A program made the position numbers and the translations under genes. Shown here one piece after another: positions 49,528 through 53,369 of a stretch of 53,369 nt of DNA. The DNA comes from Sinomicrobium sp. (lineage in GTDB: Bacteria; Bacteroidota; Bacteroidia; Flavobacteriales; Flavobacteriaceae). The notes below the pieces were generated by a model. That model saw only the letters and a program-made list of their open reading frames with translations. It had not been told where the DNA came from and ran no database searches. Positions within the stretch are counted from its first letter, which is position 1. Every line of letters begins with the position of its first letter. Location: assembly GCA_029266035.1 (NCBI GenBank), contig JAJUFH010000022.1, positions 1 to 53,369 on the forward strand. Direction: 5' to 3'.

Positions 49528-51624
49528 TTATTTAAACTTATGACATACGGTAAAGCCGTCTTCCGGGACTTCTATCCGGGTTTTAACTCCATTCCACTTA
49601 ATGTTTATCACCCCGCCCCGATGTGTTGGGTCGCTCACATATACCTTTTCTTTATCCAGTAAAACAAGACATGGGCGATCTGTTTCTAACTGCTTACTTC
49701 CAATCTTTAACGTACCCGGGGAGAAAAAAGCAGACATTACAGTCTTGTCGTCAAACAGTACTGCCTGACAGTCTCGATTGTTTTGTAGTATCTTCCATTG
49801 CGGATTATCGACGAGTTGTTGAACCTCCTGCACTGTTTTGGATGTAGTAATAATATATCCGGTTGAATCGCTATTTGCAGTATTGTGTTTCATTACGGGT
49901 AAGTAGATGTCTTCTGTAAGGAGTTGATCCGGACGAGATGTATTGATTTCCGACCACCTTCCGCTTACCGCTCCAATCTTTATGTTCACACAGGCGGAGC
50001 TCAGGGGGATATAAGCAATCCCGGAATGATATATCCAGTCTACTCCTTCAAGAATATGCTCTCCTTTGCCCAACGCCTTGTCTATCTCACTTACTCTAAC
50101 CTCTCCTTGTAAGCTAGACTGGTCGATGGCTGTATAAACTTCTCCTTTTACATTTACAGGATTCAGACCAGAGATCAGGCAAACTACCATATTGTTGTGT
50201 ACAGCCCATATTTTTCTGGCCGACAGCGAGGCGTAACCACTGCTATCTTCAAGTTTGTAATCCATAGCAGTAAGCCCACTCTCCCAGCTTCCCACGCTGC
50301 CTACAAAGTCCTTTCTATCTATTCGTTCAGCTCCACGGAACGCTGTTACCCCCGGGAGAAATTTCCAATCCCAAACGGGCATCATATTGTAATACTCCTT
50401 TCCGTTTCTAACAATATAAGCATCCCCGCTATTTAACAACTGCCCTTTCAGGTTCTCTCCGTTGATCTGCTCAGTAGACAGTGTGCGGCGGGAGATTGTT
50501 TTGAGAAAAAAACTGAAATCATCATTGTGGTATACTGTAAAATCTGAATATGGATAGTACCTAAATCCGGTAAGGTGCGATCTGCCTTCCTGATATTGTA
50601 ATAAAGTTGTGTATTCCTCCGCCCTTTGCGGACTTAACTCTTTCAACAAAGGGATTAGCTTCCGTATATCCGGACTTCTCAGCTCTCCTACCCTACTGGA
50701 TGCTCGATCTATTGTTCCAGGAACCGTATTTATTCCACGTGCCATCCATTGCCACCCTTCAAAAACAAAATCTTCAAGAATATTGACTTTCTCCTCAGGA
50801 AAGGCAAAAGACGTTTCTCTCAGTTCCCATGCGAGGCGAACGGTTTGACGTAAAAAGGCCTCGCCGTAGTGGTAGATTTGCAAACGGGAGTGATGTTGAT
50901 GATAGCTGTAATCGGGTTGTATTCCTTCTCCGGTAGAAACTTTAATCTCCTCAACGATATGGTCTCTGTACTCCTTGACCAATTCTTTATTTTCGGTAAG
51001 TATTCCGTAATGTAGTCCCAAATCGGCAATCCAAATCAGGTTGGCTCCCTTTCCCAAGCCTACAGGGCCTCGGGTGTCCGATTGCCCTCTAAACTGATAG
51101 AGTACCTCTAGTGCTTCTTTCCTATCTTCCGAGCTGAGATCATCGTTGAGAAGGAATAGAATATCCCTCATTATTCGGGGTACACCGATGCGGTTGAACC
51201 ACCAATTATCACTCTTATACTTATGGTCTAGCCAATGCCTTAAACCTTTTATAATTGCTTGCCACAAGTCGTCTTTTCCAAAATTATCAGAATTGGGGTT
51301 TTTCCAGGCATAGGCCATTTTTTCTACGCGTTGCAAATGCCATGTCGGCTTCCAGTCGGCTAATTTTTGATCGGTGTAATCAATATCAGACCACTGGCCG
51401 TTTTCGTCGAGCGATGCTGCGTATTGACCAACAAGGGGGTCTTCTTTTTTTAAACGGTATAAAAACTGAACATATCGATTATATACGGTTTTAAAATCGG
51501 CTCTGTTCTGAGCTTGTATCATTGTATCAACGGCTACCAGACTTACTCCTGCCAAGAGATGACAGCTAAATAGCCCGAATACTATTGTTGCATTCACACT
51601 CAACACCTTGTATCGATTATTCAT
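49528..51624 (-). CDS. PL8-family polysaccharide lyase
   Basis: Cuts uronic-acid glycans by beta-elimination. 698 residues with an N-terminal leader (about 15-33). PL8 motifs: NWWFNRIGVPR near 140 (NWW-x3-IG-x-P), GKGANLIW with the catalytic Asn195, DYSYHQHHSRLQIYHYGEAF near 238 with His244 and Tyr253, then MARGINTV with Arg296 and TIDRASSR with Arg307. C-terminal beta-sandwich as in chondroitin AC, hyaluronate and xanthan lyases. The specificity cannot be read. It lies beyond the tRNA, 100 nt from it, so it is not co-transcribed with the PUL. No unsaturated-uronyl hydrolase (GH88) is in the window. Confidence 0.85.
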   Translation of the reverse strand: MNNRYKVLSVNATIVFGLFSCHLLAGVSLVAVDTMIQAQNRADFKTVYNRYVQFLYRLKKEDPLVGQYAASLDENGQWSDIDYTDQKLADWKPTWHLQRVEKMAYAWKNPNSDNFGKDDLWQAIIKGLRHWLDHKYKSDNWWFNRIGVPRIMRDILFLLNDDLSSEDRKEALEVLYQFRGQSDTRGPVGLGKGANLIWIADLGLHYGILTENKELVKEYRDHIVEEIKVSTGEGIQPDYSYHQHHSRLQIYHYGEAFLRQTVRLAWELRETSFAFPEEKVNILEDFVFEGWQWMARGINTVPGTIDRASSRVGELRSPDIRKLIPLLKELSPQRAEEYTTLLQYQEGRSHLTGFRYYPYSDFTVYHNDDFSFFLKTISRRTLSTEQINGENLKGQLLNSGDAYIVRNGKEYYNMMPVWDWKFLPGVTAFRGAERIDRKDFVGSVGSWESGLTAMDYKLEDSSGYASLSARKIWAVHNNMVVCLISGLNPVNVKGEVYTAIDQSSLQGEVRVSEIDKALGKGEHILEGVDWIYHSGIAYIPLSSACVNIKIGAVSGRWSEINTSRPDQLLTEDIYLPVMKHNTANSDSTGYIITTSKTVQEVQQLVDNPQWKILQNNRDCQAVLFDDKTVMSAFFSPGTLKIGSKQLETDRPCLVLLDKEKVYVSDPTHRGGVINIKWNGVKTRIEVPEDGFTVCHKFK

Positions 51625-51742
51625 AAACCCTTGTCTTTTAGATAGCCCGGAATTTTAACGGGACTTCAATATAGCAATTATCTCCAAAAACAACAGCTAT
51701 TTAAACTTAAGATGCTCGGAAGAATACAAGGATGGGGATGGG

Positions 51743-53026
51743 CTACGACCGAAGATTAAATAAGATACCGTCCTTTTTTCTCCTATAGGTATACACGGTA
51801 TACTGACACAGATAGCCCGACACGTATCTGGCGATGAATACGCCTATCAGCACGGGAATAAAAAGATTAAACCCACCACCAGCTAAAGCGCAGGTGAGAA
51901 ACAAGGCCGTAAGAGGTGCGTGGATAGCCGCACTCAGCATAGCGCCGGCACCTATCAAGGCAAAATTGAGGAGAATGAGATCAGTTTGAAAATAATGGTT
52001 ACAACACACAGCTAAGAGTATACCCAACAGCGCTCCAGTAACAAGACTGGGAGCAAATACCCCACCGTCTCCTCCGGCTCCAAGCGTCAACGAGGCCGCG
52101 AGAGGTTTGAGCAGCACAATACCGAGCAAGGGAAGCATAAAACCAAGTGAAAATGTCATATAGTCGTGCGCTATCCATTCAGATACGGCGTGATAACTAT
52201 CTCCGTACAAGGCAGGAAAGAGAAATATACCAGCACCGACTAATATAGCTCCGAAGTTTACACGTATAAAGTCGCTTTTTATAGCTGAAAATCGCTCCTT
52301 TACAAAAATAACGCTCTTGGTAAAGTAAACCGCTGCAATTCCCGCCAATATACTCAATAAGATTACAAATGGTACAGCTTCTGTATTCCACAGGGAAACA
52401 CTAAAATCAAAAAGCTTACTACTATCAAAAAAATATACGAATAACCAAGCCGGTATTACTGCAATCCCGCAACTTAAAAGCATTGTTCTGGTAACTTTTC
52501 TCGAAATAACCTCTATACCAAAAAGTAAACCTGCTAGCGGACTCCCAAATAATACCGTAATTCCAGCTGCCACTCCGGCACACACTAGTTCGGGCTTGTA
52601 AATATTAGCCACCCCTTCCTTTCTTCGGGCAGAAGCTCCGAGAGCTGCTGTCGCTACCACTGTGGAAACTTCTATTCCGGTAGATCCACCCGTGATAACA
52701 GTGAGAAAACCATTGATATAGTGGGAAGGTACCTTGTAAAAAGGCAATTCGTCTCTTCTATTATCAAGAGTGTGAAAGATTTCGGCTATTCCTTTGTTTT
52801 TCTTTCCCTTAAAAAGATACTTTCGGGTAAAATATATCATAGTAATCCCCACAGAGGGCAACACAAAAGACAACCACGGCCACATATAAACCTGTTCGAG
52901 AAAGTGTTCTTCAAAAAATTCTGTGATCTTTTTGAGTGAGTACCCCAATAAGGTAGCTAGGGAGCCCACAATTATTGCCCCAGTGATCAACCCGTAGTAA
53001 CTCCTTCTGATCGTCTTTTTCTTCAT
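51743..53026 (-). CDS. ClC-type chloride channel/transporter
   Basis: 427 residues with about ten membrane segments. The usual first selectivity motif appears as GGSTGIEVSTVVATAALGAS near 110 and the GGxFxP motif as GGDGGVFAPSLVTGALLG near 340; these are the chloride-site signatures of ClC. No CBS domains at the C-terminus, as in ClcA-type prokaryotic members. Not linked to the PL8 gene (117 nt gap); a probable housekeeping ion transporter. Confidence 0.88.
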   Translation of the reverse strand: MKKKTIRRSYYGLITGAIIVGSLATLLGYSLKKITEFFEEHFLEQVYMWPWLSFVLPSVGITMIYFTRKYLFKGKKNKGIAEIFHTLDNRRDELPFYKVPSHYINGFLTVITGGSTGIEVSTVVATAALGASARRKEGVANIYKPELVCAGVAAGITVLFGSPLAGLLFGIEVISRKVTRTMLLSCGIAVIPAWLFVYFFDSSKLFDFSVSLWNTEAVPFVILLSILAGIAAVYFTKSVIFVKERFSAIKSDFIRVNFGAILVGAGIFLFPALYGDSYHAVSEWIAHDYMTFSLGFMLPLLGIVLLKPLAASLTLGAGGDGGVFAPSLVTGALLGILLAVCCNHYFQTDLILLNFALIGAGAMLSAAIHAPLTALFLTCALAGGGFNLFIPVLIGVFIARYVSGYLCQYTVYTYRRKKDGILFNLRS

Positions 53027-53134
53027 GACGTAAAATACGTGTTTTCTACAAAAATTTTCGATGCAAAATTAGAATAACACAATCAATAAAGTATAAAGAA
53101 ATACGGTTTTTATTCGGTGATTTATAATATCCCC

Positions 53135-53215
53135 GTTGAGACGCACGGCCGTGCGTCTCAACAGGAGCCTGCGGCTCAACGGGGGCCGTGAGTACGGGCG
53201 AATTGCAATTCGCCC
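53135..53215. repeat. GC-rich palindromes near the rRNA operon
   Basis: A perfect 28-bp palindrome spans 53135-53162 (centre ACGGCCGT), and a perfect 20-bp one spans 53196-53215 (GGGCGAATTGCAATTCGCCC). A third weaker block CCAACCGGCCCC repeats after it. The 53027-53255 stretch has no gene. Confidence 0.8.
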
Positions 53216-53255
53216 CAACCGGCCCCAACCGGCCCCCAACCTTAGCCATAAAAAA

Positions 53256-53284
53256 AACCCCTCACCACGATGTGATGAGGGGTT
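53256..53284 (-). terminator. rRNA operon terminator
   Basis: AACCCCTCACCAC (53256-53268) pairs with GTGATGAGGGGTT (53272-53284) with one G-U, followed on the minus strand by a run of eight T. It directly follows the 5S rRNA 3' end. Confidence 0.85.
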
Positions 53285-53289
53285 GATAA

Positions 53290-53369
53290 GAAGGCGGCGA
53301 CATACTCTCCCACTAATGCAGTACCATCTGCGCGCATGGGCTTAACTTCTCTGTTCGGAATGGTAAGAG
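53290..53369 (-). rRNA. rrf: 5S rRNA, 5' part cut by window edge
   Basis: The minus strand reads ...CCATTCCGAACAGAGAAGTTAAG... and ...AGTGGGAGAGTATGTCGCCGCC, the conserved 5S core and 3' half. About 80 nt of about 110 are present. So an rRNA operon lies beyond the right edge, transcribed toward this window. Confidence 0.92.

Overview
The window comes from a member of the phylum Bacteroidota. Evidence: an adjacent SusC/SusD pair, lipoproteins with a Cys shortly after the leader, TTG-N19-TAnnTTTG type promoters (clearest at 19968-19997), and Bacteroidota-type families (DUF6010, DUF3817, DUF4180, DUF5694, WG repeats, fimbrillin-like). Class or genus cannot be fixed from the sequence alone.

Region 1 (1 to about 18.5 kb) is an accessory island of short, unrelated genes in both orientations: NTF2-like, Fur family plus thioredoxin-reductase-like, SDR plus AraC, a TetR regulon with a second methionine aminopeptidase and three small membrane proteins, GNAT plus DUF4180, a RibD/DHFR-like reductase, AlkB, a Fic AMP transferase and several gene remnants. 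Many are separated by roughly 110-145 nt imperfect palindromes with related ends (GTTRGYGG-like), which resembles a cassette array; no integron integrase is visible. A perfect 132-bp repeat occurs at 494-625 and, inverted, at 7630-7761, bracketing 7 kb. Inside the island (7.9-12.3 kb) is a mobilization module on the minus strand: HTH, RepA-like ATPase, Toprim primase, MobC-like protein, relaxase and a coiled-coil membrane protein, without a recognisable integrase.

Region 2 (18.5-25.9 kb) holds a GlcG/HbpS protein, an AraC regulator broken at an A9 run, two translationally coupled WG-repeat secreted proteins, a small gene remnant and a DUF5694 protein.

Region 3 (26-48.7 kb) is a polysaccharide utilization locus joined to a sugar-acid pathway. 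One long minus-strand gene series runs MFS transporter, SDR, enolase-superfamily sugar-acid dehydratase, KDPG/KDPGal-type aldolase, fimbrillin-like surface lipoprotein, SusC, SusD, BNR/sialidase-fold plus CBM9-like protein, GH50-like agarase homologue, SGNH esterase, GH5-like glycosidase, a second BNR protein and an SMP-30 lactonase. Next to it are a divergent 2-dehydro-3-deoxygalactonokinase, a GntR regulator and an FMN-dependent 2-hydroxy-acid oxidase. Together dehydrogenase, lactonase, dehydratase, kinase and aldolase would make a complete De Ley-Doudoroff type route from a released galactose-like sugar to pyruvate and glyceraldehyde 3-phosphate. No sulfatase is present, so the glycan is probably not sulfated. 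No HTCS, ECF-sigma or SusR regulator is present, so GntR is the obvious candidate controller.

Region 4 (48.7-53.4 kb) has a hairpin-rich non-coding stretch with a 20-bp tandem repeat, tRNA-Arg(ACG) with its terminator, a secreted PL8-family polysaccharide lyase, a ClC chloride channel, GC-rich palindromes, and the 3' end of an rRNA operon (5S rRNA, minus strand, cut by the window edge).
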